From Bacteroidota bacterium (GTDB lineage: Bacteria; Bacteroidota; Bacteroidia; Bacteroidales; FEN-979), in assembly GCA_026391755.1 (NCBI GenBank), contig JAPLDN010000265.1, positions 1 through 37,490 of the forward strand: a stretch of DNA of 37,490 nucleotides, written 5' to 3'. Of the stretch, positions 7,889 to 17,253 are shown one piece after another; the stretch's first letter is position 1, and every line of letters starts with the position of its first letter. The notes beneath the pieces were generated by a model. It was not told the DNA's origin and searched no databases. It worked only from the letters and a program-made list of their open reading frames with translations. The position numbers and the translations under genes were made by a program.

Positions 7889-8446
7889 TTGGCGGCAAAC
7901 ATACCGGATATAAACCAGGATCTCATTGGATTGTGCATCCGGGGTGACCGCGTAGCCCAGTACCGTTTGTACAAACAATATTCCCGTACCATGTACAACC
8001 TGTGTTTACGAATGGTTCCAAACAAATCTGAAGCGGAAGACATACTGCAGGATGCTTTTGTGAAGATGTTCAAGGAGCTCCCCTCGTTTCTCGGGCAAAG
8101 CACCCTTGGAGCCTGGCTGAGGCGCATTGTGATCAACCAATGCCTCAACCATATCCGTAAACAAAAACCGGTATTTGTGGAGCTTGACCCACAGGATGTC
8201 CCCGAGGTTCCGGAGCAAGATGTTGACTTTAATGATATCACGGCGGATGAGATCCACCAGGCTATCCTTCGCCTTCCTGAAGGTGCAAGGCTGGTTTGTT
8301 TACTTCACCTGCTCGAGGGGTACCGTCATTCGGATATTGCAGTAATGCTGGGCATTTCGGAATCCACCTCGAAATCGCAGTACAGGAGGGCCGTGGGAAT
8401 GCTGCAGGAATCTTTAATGAAGAGGGTGTATGAAAAGCAAGTTTGA
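7889..8446 (+). CDS. ECF-type RNA polymerase sigma factor (TTG start)
   Basis: Sigma-70 region 2 (LCLRMVPNKSEAEDILQDAFVKMFKEL) and region 4 (LPEGARLVCLLHLLEGYRHSDIAVMLGISESTSKSQYRRA). Confidence 0.92.
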   Translation: MAANIPDINQDLIGLCIRGDRVAQYRLYKQYSRTMYNLCLRMVPNKSEAEDILQDAFVKMFKELPSFLGQSTLGAWLRRIVINQCLNHIRKQKPVFVELDPQDVPEVPEQDVDFNDITADEIHQAILRLPEGARLVCLLHLLEGYRHSDIAVMLGISESTSKSQYRRAVGMLQESLMKRVYEKQV

Positions 8447-8984
8447 AGAGGTTCTGGATGCAAGATGCAGGATGCAGGATGACGATTCCCGGTTCCCGGA
8501 TGTCGAGGTTCCTGATGATGAAAAGATATGGAAGGGGATCTCGGCTGAACTGGGGAAAACCCGGAGGCTCAGGATCGGCCTGCTCAGCGCGGCAGCCTTG
8601 ATCCTGCTGCTTATCTCATCTGCAGTCACTATTACATTAGTTATAAAACAAAGGGGAACTACGGATTCAGAGTATTCACTGTTAAATGTATCAAAACAGA
8701 TGGGAGAGGAAGAGGCATTTTTCCGCTTGACTGTTTATCAGAAGATGGATGAAGTAAAGAAATCAGGTGTTAGGGTGGATGATTATAATGAGATGATGGA
8801 CCAGCTCCGCCAAATCGATCTTCAGTACCAAACCTATATAGTCGACCTGCAGGAGCTTGGAAATCAGCCGAAAATATTAAAAGGCATCATCCGCTGTTAT
8901 GAAATGAAGATCCGCGTTATTGAAAAAACATTAAATGAAATTGCAAAGACCAAACACAATGAAAATGAAAAGCATATTCTTTAG
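8430..8984 (+). CDS. Putative membrane-anchored anti-sigma-like protein
   Basis: Overlaps the sigma gene end; single central TM (IGLLSAAALILLLISSAVTITLV); acidic N-terminal region, coiled C-terminus. Confidence 0.7.
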   Translation: MKSKFEEVLDARCRMQDDDSRFPDVEVPDDEKIWKGISAELGKTRRLRIGLLSAAALILLLISSAVTITLVIKQRGTTDSEYSLLNVSKQMGEEEAFFRLTVYQKMDEVKKSGVRVDDYNEMMDQLRQIDLQYQTYIVDLQELGNQPKILKGIIRCYEMKIRVIEKTLNEIAKTKHNENEKHIL

Positions 8985-10269
8985 CCTGCTATTACCGGGA
9001 TTGTTGGCAACCCAACTACAGGTTGCGGCCAGTGAAATGAAAGAAAGAAAAGAAACCTATTCTTTTGAAAGGATCATTAAACCCGAGACCATGATCAGTT
9101 TCGAGAATAAAGTGGGACCCCTGAAAGTTGAAACCTGGGAAAAGAATTCTGTAAAGGTTGACGATAGCGTGTCGATCGACGGGGAATAAGACCAGGTTCA
9201 GATAGTTTTGTCATACATAAAAAAAATGAATTTTATCCAGGAAGGCGATAAAGTAAGTTTCAACACCAGGTTTTATAAAAGCATGTCGGGGATGATACCG
9301 GGAAAGTTCACCATTATTCTTCTTGATGGAAGCACTGCAAAACTTTATAAACTTGATCTCTCCTTTGTGCTGACTATGCCGAAAGACAACCCTCTTTCCC
9401 TTACACAGGCATATGAAAACGTGACCCTGCCTGATCTGAATGGCAAGATCACATTGGATATTTACGAAAGTAACCTGGTTGCAGGAAAGCTTCCGAACTG
9501 CCAGCTGCTAACGGCTAAATACGGGAAGGCCGAGATCGATTCGGTGCAGAATATTGTTATGACACTTTATGAGAACAAGCTGGTACTGAGGCATGCCGGC
9601 GATGTGACCATGGATTCAAAATATTCCGAAACCGAGATCAGCAATGCAGGCAAAATGAGCATTAATTCATATGAAGATAAATTGCATATACTCAGCCACG
9701 GAGTACTGGGAGTCAAGGGAAAGTACACTACCTTCACCCTGGGAGATTTCACCAAAGGGGCTTTTGATCTTTATGAATGTACTCTGACTGCAGGTAGTAG
9801 CGATGTTGTTGCAATGACTGCCAAATACTGCAATATTAAATTCATCTCCTGCAAGGGCGCAGCGATTACTTCGTATGAAAACAAATTTAGCTTTGATAAG
9901 GTGGGCGATCTGAAAGCCGGATCCAGTTACAGTTCCTTTAAGATCACCCAGCTCGACGGCAGCCTGGTGCTCACCAACAGTAACGAAGACAAGGTCAGCG
10001 TGATGCAGGTGGGTAAGGCATTTACAGGCATTGAACTGGTTTGCAAATACACTGATGTGGACCTGGTGTTTGAACGTGGAACTGCCTATAAACTCGATGC
10101 CGACCTCAAATACAGCAGCTTCGATTATCCAAAATCCTCGTTCAGGGAGATTCGTTACCATAAGGAGGATGACGTTTTCCAGTACCAGGGAGTGACCCAG
10201 GGAGGCGATGAAAATACAGTTCCCCTGGTGAAATTGCAGATGTATGAAGGAGGGGTCACCCTGAAGTGA
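8959..10269 (+). pseudogene. Exported DUF4097-like/beta-repeat protein split by one in-frame TAA
   Basis: MKMKSIFFSLLLPG...SVSIDGE then TAA at 9187-9189, then the same frame continues DQVQIVLSYIKKMNFIQEGD... to 10269. Confidence 0.75.
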
Positions 10270-10485
10270 TCACTGCCGGTTTTTTTTCTTCCTTTTCCTT
10301 TGAAATTCAGTTGCATTAATCCCGGGGAAAGCCCGGAACCCGGGTTCCGCCATAGGAGCGGTTGAGAATTGGCTAAAAGAGATTAAAACTTATTTTATCC
10401 CGTTCACCGTCAAATCAGCTTGTTATAACGATTACATTTTATTTGGCTGACTGCGGATAATATCTTGCCGTAAAATCCCATAGCC

Positions 10486-11979
10486 ATGAAAAAGACATTG
10501 ATTTCCATCCTGATGGCCCTGGCTTCAGGAATTGCGTTTTCGCAGCAAGCACTACTGGTTTCTCCCGGGATCGCCAAATCCTCTCCCGCCGAGGACTCTA
10601 TTAGAACCGCTGCACTCGATTATGCCGACGGATACTATTCCGGAGATGCTGAAAGAATGAAAAAGGCCATTCATTTTGATATTAACAAAGCTTTCCCCCG
10701 TTTTATCTCCAAAACCGGGCAGGTGGCTTTATCCTATTCCACATACAGCATGCTGGTCGGGTTGAGCGCTGCAAAAACGGGTTACAAACCCGATACGGCC
10801 CGTCACATCGGCACAGAAATTCTCCAGGTCACCCCCGAAATTGCCGTTGTTAAGGTCAGGTCGGTCGAATTCAACGATTACCTGGAGTTGGCCATGATAG
10901 GCCATGAATGGAAGATCATTAATGTTCTTTGGAATTCCCCGAAAAATGCAGCCTGGCTTAAGGATTTCAGCCTTGGGAACGAAAAGAAAGGCATTGAGTC
11001 GGCCGTGAACGGATACATACAAGGGACCCAGAATGCCGACGTGGAAAAGCTGAATGAATTCCTTACTGCTGACTTCAACAGGGTAAACCTGGTACCGATA
11101 GGGAAAGACGGGGCGCTTGCCGTTCAAAGGGTCCGCTTCGACGGGCTGGAGAAAAATGCCTGGGCCGGAGCTGGAAAACTGGACGAAACCCAAAAGGATA
11201 ATTCCAGCGAGATCCTTGATGCCATGGACGGCCTGGCCATGGTGAAACTCACAACGGGAAGAAACAACGAATACCTTCAACTTTACAAGGACAGTGGGGG
11301 CTGGAGGGTGTTTAACAGCCTTCTCATCCCAAGGAAAGATATTGGACTGAGCCAAATGCTGGCGGCAACATCAGGCGAGCTTATGCCCGGTTTCAGCCTG
11401 CCGGTACACGGGGGAGGGAAATACACCCTGAGCGATCATAAAGGTAAAAATATCCTTCTGATGTTCCCCAGAGGATGGGTGGGCAACTCCTGGTGCGCCT
11501 TTTGCCCCTACCAGTACCTGGACCTGGCGGACCTTGAGAAGAAAGAGCAGATCATGAAAAAATATAATATCGAGATCGTTTTCGTGATGCCATACAATGA
11601 CGAAAGGATCACCGACTGGATGGCAAAATTTCCCGAAACCATGAAGACCCTTGAAGGCATAAAAAACCCAGCTGCCGGGACTTCCTCACTGCAAAAAGAA
11701 TTTGCCGACTGGACGAAAGCGCATTATCCGCATAACTTCGATCTTTCGGGTGGTTTCCCGAATACCTTCCCGGTACTTTGCGATGAGCAACGCACACTCT
11801 CAAAGCAGCTGAAACTCTTCACCGCATTCTGGGACGGGGCAATCTCGGAACAAAACGTTGCAGCCATTTACCTTATCGACAAAAATGGAATCCTTCGATG
11901 GAAATATATCAGCCAGATGACCGAAGACCGTCCTTCAAGCGAGCATCTGATGCAGGTTATCAGGGAGACCCTGAAATAA
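10486..11979 (+). CDS. Exported fusion: two NTF2-like (lumazine-binding-like) domains plus C-terminal redoxin (AhpC/TSA-like) domain
   Basis: Two repeats resembling DSIRTAALDYADGYYSGDAERMKKAI / GIESAVNGYIQGTQNADVEKLNEFL, then GELMPGFSLPVHGGGKYTLSDHKGKNILLMFPRGWVGNSWCAFCPYQ. Confidence 0.8.
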   Translation: MKKTLISILMALASGIAFSQQALLVSPGIAKSSPAEDSIRTAALDYADGYYSGDAERMKKAIHFDINKAFPRFISKTGQVALSYSTYSMLVGLSAAKTGYKPDTARHIGTEILQVTPEIAVVKVRSVEFNDYLELAMIGHEWKIINVLWNSPKNAAWLKDFSLGNEKKGIESAVNGYIQGTQNADVEKLNEFLTADFNRVNLVPIGKDGALAVQRVRFDGLEKNAWAGAGKLDETQKDNSSEILDAMDGLAMVKLTTGRNNEYLQLYKDSGGWRVFNSLLIPRKDIGLSQMLAATSGELMPGFSLPVHGGGKYTLSDHKGKNILLMFPRGWVGNSWCAFCPYQYLDLADLEKKEQIMKKYNIEIVFVMPYNDERITDWMAKFPETMKTLEGIKNPAAGTSSLQKEFADWTKAHYPHNFDLSGGFPNTFPVLCDEQRTLSKQLKLFTAFWDGAISEQNVAAIYLIDKNGILRWKYISQMTEDRPSSEHLMQVIRETLK

Positions 11980-12036
11980 GATTAAGAGCTCCGGGGAATT
12001 TTTACCTTTACCATCCCGAACCTAATTTCTATTTAT

Positions 12037-13539
12037 ATGAAAAAACTTTTCTTCCTTTTGGCTCTTGCAGGGATCATGATTTCATGCAGGCAACCGGTAA
12101 AAGAGCAGGCCTCTTCTGCGGCTTCCGATTCAACAAAATCTGAAATAAAAATCGTTGATAATGGGAATGTCACATTCGACAAGTATTTCAGCGATAAGAC
12201 CATGCGTTTGGACTACAATCACAGCGGCTCTTCCAAAGAAGAACATTTTGCTGTTGACGGTATTGTTTCCGATGGTGCATGGCCGGGAAGTAAATTTGTG
12301 CTGATCGATAAGCTGGAAATGGGGCCCTACTTTTTCAGCGTGATCGACAAGGAAAGTAAAATTCTGCTGTTTTCTCGGGGATTTGCCAGCATTTTCGGCG
12401 AAGGGCAGAGCACCCCGGAGGCCGATAAAACCTGGGGTTCGTTCAATGAGTCGGTGCGGTTTCCCTGGCCATTGAAACCGGTAACCGTGATCATCGGTAT
12501 CCGTGATCCGCAGACAAATAAATTTAAAACAACATGGACTACAGATATCGATCCCGCTTCGAGGGTGGTAAATCCGGCAGATCTTGTGCACACCAATGTA
12601 GTAGATGTGATCCAGGATAACGGTCCGGCAGCTGAAAAGGTCGATATCGTGATCCTTGGCGATGGGTATACCAAAATTGAGATGGGGAAGTTCAGGAAGG
12701 ACGCCAAAAAACTTTCGGCTTTCATGATGGACCAGGAACCGTATATATCGCGGAAAAAAGACATTAATATACGCGCCGTTGAAACCCCCTCGGAAGTTTC
12801 GGGAGTTTGCAAGCCGCATCCCGGAGTATTTAAGCGAAGTGCACTGGGCGTTCAATACGGCGTCTTTGATTCGGAACGCTATGCGCTCACCTTCGATAAT
12901 AAGACCGTGAGGAATGTGGCCTCACAGGTGCCATATGATTTTATGATCATCCTGGTGAATGAGCGAACCTACGGTGGAGGCGGGATCTATAACCTGTACG
13001 CTACTGTTTCGGTCGATAACAAATTTGCTAATTATATGATAGTGCATGAGTTTGGCCATCATATGGGAGGACTGGCCGATGAATACTACACATCTTCCGT
13101 ATCCTATGAAGCCCAGGATATCAAACTCGAGCCCTGGGAACCCAATGTTACTGCCCTGCTTGATAAAAACAACCTTAAATGGAAAGACCTTGTGACGGCA
13201 GGTACGCCTGTCCCCACTCCCTGGAACAAGGAGCCTTTCGATAAATTCGGTTATGAAGTGCAGAAACAGCGTGACAGCCTGCGACATGCTAAAGTCCCCG
13301 AAGAAGTCATGGAAGCCTTGTTCATGAGGCAATATAAGCAGGAGGACGAATATTTTTCAAGGGAAAAATACAAGGATGCGGTGGGCGCTTTTGAGGGGGC
13401 CGATTATACCCAGAAAGGATTATTCCGTTCCCAGCTGGATTGTATCATGTTCACCCGGCATATTCATTTTTGCAAGGTCTGCCAGAGCAGCCTGATCAGG
13501 GTGATGGAACAGTATACGGCAAAGGGACCGGGGAAATAA
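12037..13539 (+). CDS. M64 family (IgA peptidase-like) metallopeptidase, lipoprotein-like signal
   Basis: VDIVILGDGYTKIEMGKFRKDAKK and HEFGHHMGGLADEYY motifs; N-terminus MKKLFFLLALAGIMISC lipobox. Confidence 0.92.
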   Translation: MKKLFFLLALAGIMISCRQPVKEQASSAASDSTKSEIKIVDNGNVTFDKYFSDKTMRLDYNHSGSSKEEHFAVDGIVSDGAWPGSKFVLIDKLEMGPYFFSVIDKESKILLFSRGFASIFGEGQSTPEADKTWGSFNESVRFPWPLKPVTVIIGIRDPQTNKFKTTWTTDIDPASRVVNPADLVHTNVVDVIQDNGPAAEKVDIVILGDGYTKIEMGKFRKDAKKLSAFMMDQEPYISRKKDINIRAVETPSEVSGVCKPHPGVFKRSALGVQYGVFDSERYALTFDNKTVRNVASQVPYDFMIILVNERTYGGGGIYNLYATVSVDNKFANYMIVHEFGHHMGGLADEYYTSSVSYEAQDIKLEPWEPNVTALLDKNNLKWKDLVTAGTPVPTPWNKEPFDKFGYEVQKQRDSLRHAKVPEEVMEALFMRQYKQEDEYFSREKYKDAVGAFEGADYTQKGLFRSQLDCIMFTRHIHFCKVCQSSLIRVMEQYTAKGPGK

Positions 13540-13570
13540 CAGGATAACGGGATAAGGAAGATATTCTGTT

Positions 13571-13927
13571 TTACTGCCTGGTTGCGGTATAAGTTCCGTT
13601 TGTTGCAACAGGGGGATTACCTGAATAACCAACGAAATTGCCGACCAGTTTAAGCGTGTCGAGGTGGTATACCCCGGCGATCGTGGACTGGTTCGGAGCA
13701 TTGCCATCCAGGAAAATATAAAATGAAGTTCCTGCCATCTGGTAAAGTCCGCTGCTGCTGTATTTAACAATTGAAGCAGTATCCCCCGGGCCTGCCGAAT
13801 ATTTCAGGTTGACGTAAGTAACATAAAGATCCCCTCCGTTGTTTGCAACATCGACTTCAATGGGGATATTCTGGCTTGTTTTTCCCTTCCAATTCCCAAC
13901 CAGCTGTGGATAAGCGGCATCTTTGAC
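13571..13927 (-). pseudogene. 5'-truncated coding remnant or ATG-less ORF
   Basis: 119 open codons with protein-like composition (VKDAAYPQLVGNWKGKTSQNIPIEVDVANNGGDLYVTYVNLKYSAG...NGTYTATRQ*) bounded upstream by an in-frame TAG (13928-13930) and no start near the N-terminus. Confidence 0.6.
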
Positions 13928-14058
13928 CTATTTAAATATTTCACACATAAAAAATGGCATTTCAGCGATAAATTTCCGGGCTGCTCCTGAACTGCATACC
14001 TTTTAGCGATAATCTATAGAATTATACGATTGCTTTATGCTTCCACACCGATCTGTTT

Positions 14059-14089
14059 TTGATCACAGTATTGGCCTGAATTACCTTTG
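14059..14089 (+). promoter_or_regulatory. Bacteroidota-type promoter upstream of the small exported protein
   Basis: TTG (14059-14061) - N20 - TACCTTTG (14082-14089). Confidence 0.55.
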
Positions 14090-14199
14090 TTTCAAGACCT
14101 CGGGATGTGTTAAACTGTTGTTAAATAATATAATAGACTGTAACATTACCGGATTTTGAACGACCAATTGAATACAAATTATATATGGAGGAACCAACC

Positions 14200-14550
14200 A
14201 TGAAAACCAAAAGCTTAGTAAAATTCGTTTTTATTCTGATCTCTCTTCTCATCCTCGGAGGCTCGTCCTTTGCCGGGAAAACTATTAAAGACACCGCAGC
14301 TACCATCAGGGAAGCCATTCAGCAACAGGTCAAGCATCCCGGTTATATAAAGGTCCAGGATAATCTCTGCTGCGCCGATATCCTTTTCACTGTTACCACC
14401 GATGGCAAACTGCTTATTAAACGTATCATTACTGATAATGATGCCCTGAGTGACTACATTAAAGAAAAGTTCAGCGAGATCAGTTTTTCCAAACTCGGAA
14501 GCCCCCTGAACCAGTATTATCGCATAAAACTCTCTTTCCGTCTTATCTAA
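14200..14550 (+). CDS. Small exported protein of unknown function
   Basis: Signal peptide MKTKSLVKFVFILISLLILGGSSFA; ggagg 7-8 bases upstream region; C-terminal half resembles a TonB-C-like fold (weak). Confidence 0.7.
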   Translation: MKTKSLVKFVFILISLLILGGSSFAGKTIKDTAATIREAIQQQVKHPGYIKVQDNLCCADILFTVTTDGKLLIKRIITDNDALSDYIKEKFSEISFSKLGSPLNQYYRIKLSFRLI

Positions 14551-14586
14551 GGCATGTACCGTTGATTAGTTACCTGATTGCATGGG

Positions 14587-14618
14587 AGCTGCTTTCCTTA
14601 AGGAAGGCAGCTTTTTTT
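14587..14618 (+). terminator. Rho-independent terminator
   Basis: AGCTGCTTTCC-TTAA-GGAAGGCAGCT hairpin followed by a T run (14612-14618). Confidence 0.85.
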
Positions 14619-14675
14619 ATTCTGTCGGGGAGTTTTATATATTTGCCATTCGTTGATCACCCTGACAAACATTCC

Positions 14676-15827
14676 ATGGAAGCAAAAAAACTGAACATCC
14701 CCAAACTCCTGCCCGTGTTAATGGCTTTTATCGTCATGAGTTTTGTCGACCTGGTCGGCATCGGCGTTGACCGGGTGAGCAAAGACATGAGCCTGAGCGC
14801 AACACTGGGACAGCTTATCCCTTCAGCTGCCTTTCTCTGGTTTTTGCTGTTATCGGTTCCCGTGGGAATCATGCAGGCCAAGATCGGCAAACGGAAGATG
14901 CTGAATGTCGGGATTATGGTGACTGCCTTCGGACTGCTGTTCCCGTTCTTCATGTATTCCTTTTCGATGGTGCTGTTCGGGTTTGCATTGCTGGGGATAG
15001 GGAATACGATCGTACAGGTGTCGGCCAACCCCCTGCTGGTAGATGTCGTGCCTTCGAACCGCACTTCAAGTTTTCTGAGTTTTTCCCAGTTCGTCAAAGC
15101 CATCGGCTCCATGATAGGCGCCCCGCTTGCAGGTTACTTCGCCCTGAAGTTCGGCGACTGGAAGCTGCTATTTCTCGTCTTCGGGATCGTATCTATACTT
15201 ACGGCCATCTGGCTTGGATTTACAAAGGTGGATGAGCGCAGGCAGGAAGACATCAAAGTGACTTTCGGTTCGGCCTTCAGCCTGCTTGGCAACGGGTTCA
15301 TTTTCATGATGGTACTTGCAATTTTCGTAGTCGTTGGGATCGATGTCGGGTTCAACTCGAACTCAGGACAGTTCCTGATCAAGCATTTCGGGATTGAGCA
15401 GACCGCCGCAGAATCGGGCCGCAGCGTGTATTTTTTCGGACGTATGCTGGGAACCTTTGCCGGTGCAATAATGCTTACAAAATTTTCTTCACGTAAATTC
15501 TTAATGGGGACATCGTTTCTCGGTATACTGGCCCTGATTGCCATACTGGTCATTCCCTCTGCTGTTGCAGCCTGGATCCTGGTATTCCTTATCGGGATGT
15601 TCGTTGCCAACATCTGGCCCCTTGTATTTTCCATAGCCGTTGAAAAATATCCCAACCGCACCAACGAGATCTCCGGGCTCATGATGAGCGCAATATCCGG
15701 CGGAGCTGTCATTCCCCTGATCATGGGATGGGTAAGCGACCTCAGCACTGTTGCTGCAGGGATCTACGTGTTGATCGCATGCATGCTTTACCTTTTCTGG
15801 GTGGGGGTGTACAGCCTGAAGAAATAG
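14676..15827 (+). CDS. MFS transporter (sugar transporter-like)
   Basis: About 12 hydrophobic segments; start placed at MEAKKLNIPKLLPVLMAF because the terminator lies inside the longer called ORF. Confidence 0.85.
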   Translation: MEAKKLNIPKLLPVLMAFIVMSFVDLVGIGVDRVSKDMSLSATLGQLIPSAAFLWFLLLSVPVGIMQAKIGKRKMLNVGIMVTAFGLLFPFFMYSFSMVLFGFALLGIGNTIVQVSANPLLVDVVPSNRTSSFLSFSQFVKAIGSMIGAPLAGYFALKFGDWKLLFLVFGIVSILTAIWLGFTKVDERRQEDIKVTFGSAFSLLGNGFIFMMVLAIFVVVGIDVGFNSNSGQFLIKHFGIEQTAAESGRSVYFFGRMLGTFAGAIMLTKFSSRKFLMGTSFLGILALIAILVIPSAVAAWILVFLIGMFVANIWPLVFSIAVEKYPNRTNEISGLMMSAISGGAVIPLIMGWVSDLSTVAAGIYVLIACMLYLFWVGVYSLKK

Positions 15828-15833
15828 CGAGGT

Positions 15834-15980
15834 AGCGAAGTATAATGCAAAAGCTGCCTTGGCTTCCAGGAGCGAACCTGGGGAAAGACTCAAACTATGT
15901 GAATGTTTGTGTGAGGGACGCAGAAGGCGCAGCAGCGTTGTATTAATACGAGCTACAGCAGCGGTGTAAAGATGCGAGCT
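15834..15980. repeat. Dispersed modular intergenic repeat, copy A
   Basis: Shares agcgaagtataatgca.aagctgccttgg, agcgaacctgg and gacgcagaaggcgcag blocks in order with 17058-17252. Confidence 0.75.
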
Positions 15981-15982
15981 AG

Positions 15983-17008
15983 TTATACTTTCGGTACTCT
16001 TCCATCCGCCTGTCGCTCGACCATCCAGCCGGGATATTCCTTGCCAAGTTCACTCACGTAATCGAGGCGGGACATTTCATCCGCAGTCAACATTAAAGTC
16101 GTGGAAGCGATATTCTCGCGAAGCTGGTCTTCTTTCTTCGCCCCGATGATGATACTGGTGACTCCTTTCTTGCGGAGCATCCAGGCGAGTGCGACGCGGG
16201 CTACAGCAACACCGTGGGCCGAGGCAATTTCCTGCATCAGTTCGATGATTTCATAAGCCTTTTCTTTGTTTACCGGCGGAAAGTCGAATTCGTCACGCCT
16301 GCTGTTCCCGGCTTTTTGGGTTTTCCTCGTGAACTTTCCCGAGAGGAAACCCCCGGCCAGCGGGCTCCAGGGCATGATGCCAAGGTTTTCCGACAGGGCC
16401 ATGGGAACGATCTCGCGTTCGATGTCGCGGCCTGCGATGCTGTAATAATTCTGGAGGGCGACGAATTTGTTCCATCCCATCTTTTCCGCTATGGCATTGG
16501 CTTTGACCACCATCCATGCGGGATGGTTGCTGATGCCGAGGTAGCGCACCTTCCCCGACCTGACCACTTCCTCGAGTCCGTGCATCGTTTCTTCAAGTCC
16601 GGTCACCGGGTCCACCCCGTGGATGTACAACAGGTCGATATGGTCGAGGCCCAGCCTTTGCAGGCTGTCATCTATGCTGTATTGTATGTGAAGCCTGGAT
16701 AATCCCACCTGGTTCACCCCTTCGCCCATGCGTCCCCTCACCTTGGTGGCAATGAATACATCCTGGCGGTTGGTTCCCAAGCCTTTCAGGGCATTGCCAA
16801 GGAGGATCTCCGATAAGCCTTCAGAGTAAACATTGGCTGTATCTATGAAATTGATCCCGCTTTCGAGGGCGATCCTGACAAGATTGGTGACTTCTTCCTG
16901 GGGCAGTTTCCCGATATTCGTCCAGAATCCTTTTCCGCCGAAAGTCATCGCTCCAAGGCAGAGTTCAGATACCAGGACTCCCGTGTTGCCAAGTGTGTTG
17001 TAACGCAT
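15983..17008 (-). CDS. Aldo/keto reductase
   Basis: 341 aa; LCLGAMTFGGKGFW, FIDTANVYSEGLSE, DHIDLLYIHGVDP, LGISNHPAW motifs. Confidence 0.93.
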   Translation of the reverse strand: MRYNTLGNTGVLVSELCLGAMTFGGKGFWTNIGKLPQEEVTNLVRIALESGINFIDTANVYSEGLSEILLGNALKGLGTNRQDVFIATKVRGRMGEGVNQVGLSRLHIQYSIDDSLQRLGLDHIDLLYIHGVDPVTGLEETMHGLEEVVRSGKVRYLGISNHPAWMVVKANAIAEKMGWNKFVALQNYYSIAGRDIEREIVPMALSENLGIMPWSPLAGGFLSGKFTRKTQKAGNSRRDEFDFPPVNKEKAYEIIELMQEIASAHGVAVARVALAWMLRKKGVTSIIIGAKKEDQLRENIASTTLMLTADEMSRLDYVSELGKEYPGWMVERQADGRVPKV

Positions 17009-17057
17009 TGTTTTACTTTTTGTTTACAAATAAACGATTTCCATGAAGAAATATTTT

Positions 17058-17252
17058 AGAGCGAAGTATAATGCACAAGCTGCCTTGGTATTTAGAGCGA
17101 AGCAACTTACATAAGCGGCCTTGGCTTCAAAGAGCGAACCTGGTGTAAGATTCTAACTTGGAGAATGTTAATGTGAGCGACGCAGAAGGCGCAGCCGCGA
17201 TGTAAGGTTGCGAGCGATAAGGTGCAGCAGCGTTGCATTTATACAAGCGATC
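17058..17252. repeat. Dispersed modular intergenic repeat, copy B (one module duplicated)
   Basis: Same orientation as copy A; two tandem agagcgaag...gccttgg modules, then agcgaacctgg...gcgacgcagaaggcgcag tail. Confidence 0.75.
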
Positions 17253-17253
17253 G

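Noticed and set aside
10334-10349. 16-bp palindrome cggaacccgggttccg
   Set aside because: Perfect but short and GC-rich, no positional link to a promoter; could be a terminator remnant, insufficient evidence.
10729-11355. 208-aa minus-strand ORF
   Set aside because: Antisense to the NTF2-redoxin gene, no recognisable motif.
12130-12855. 241-aa minus-strand ORF
   Set aside because: Antisense to the M64 peptidase gene; no family signature.
16214-16702. 162-aa plus-strand ORF
   Set aside because: Antisense to the aldo/keto reductase.
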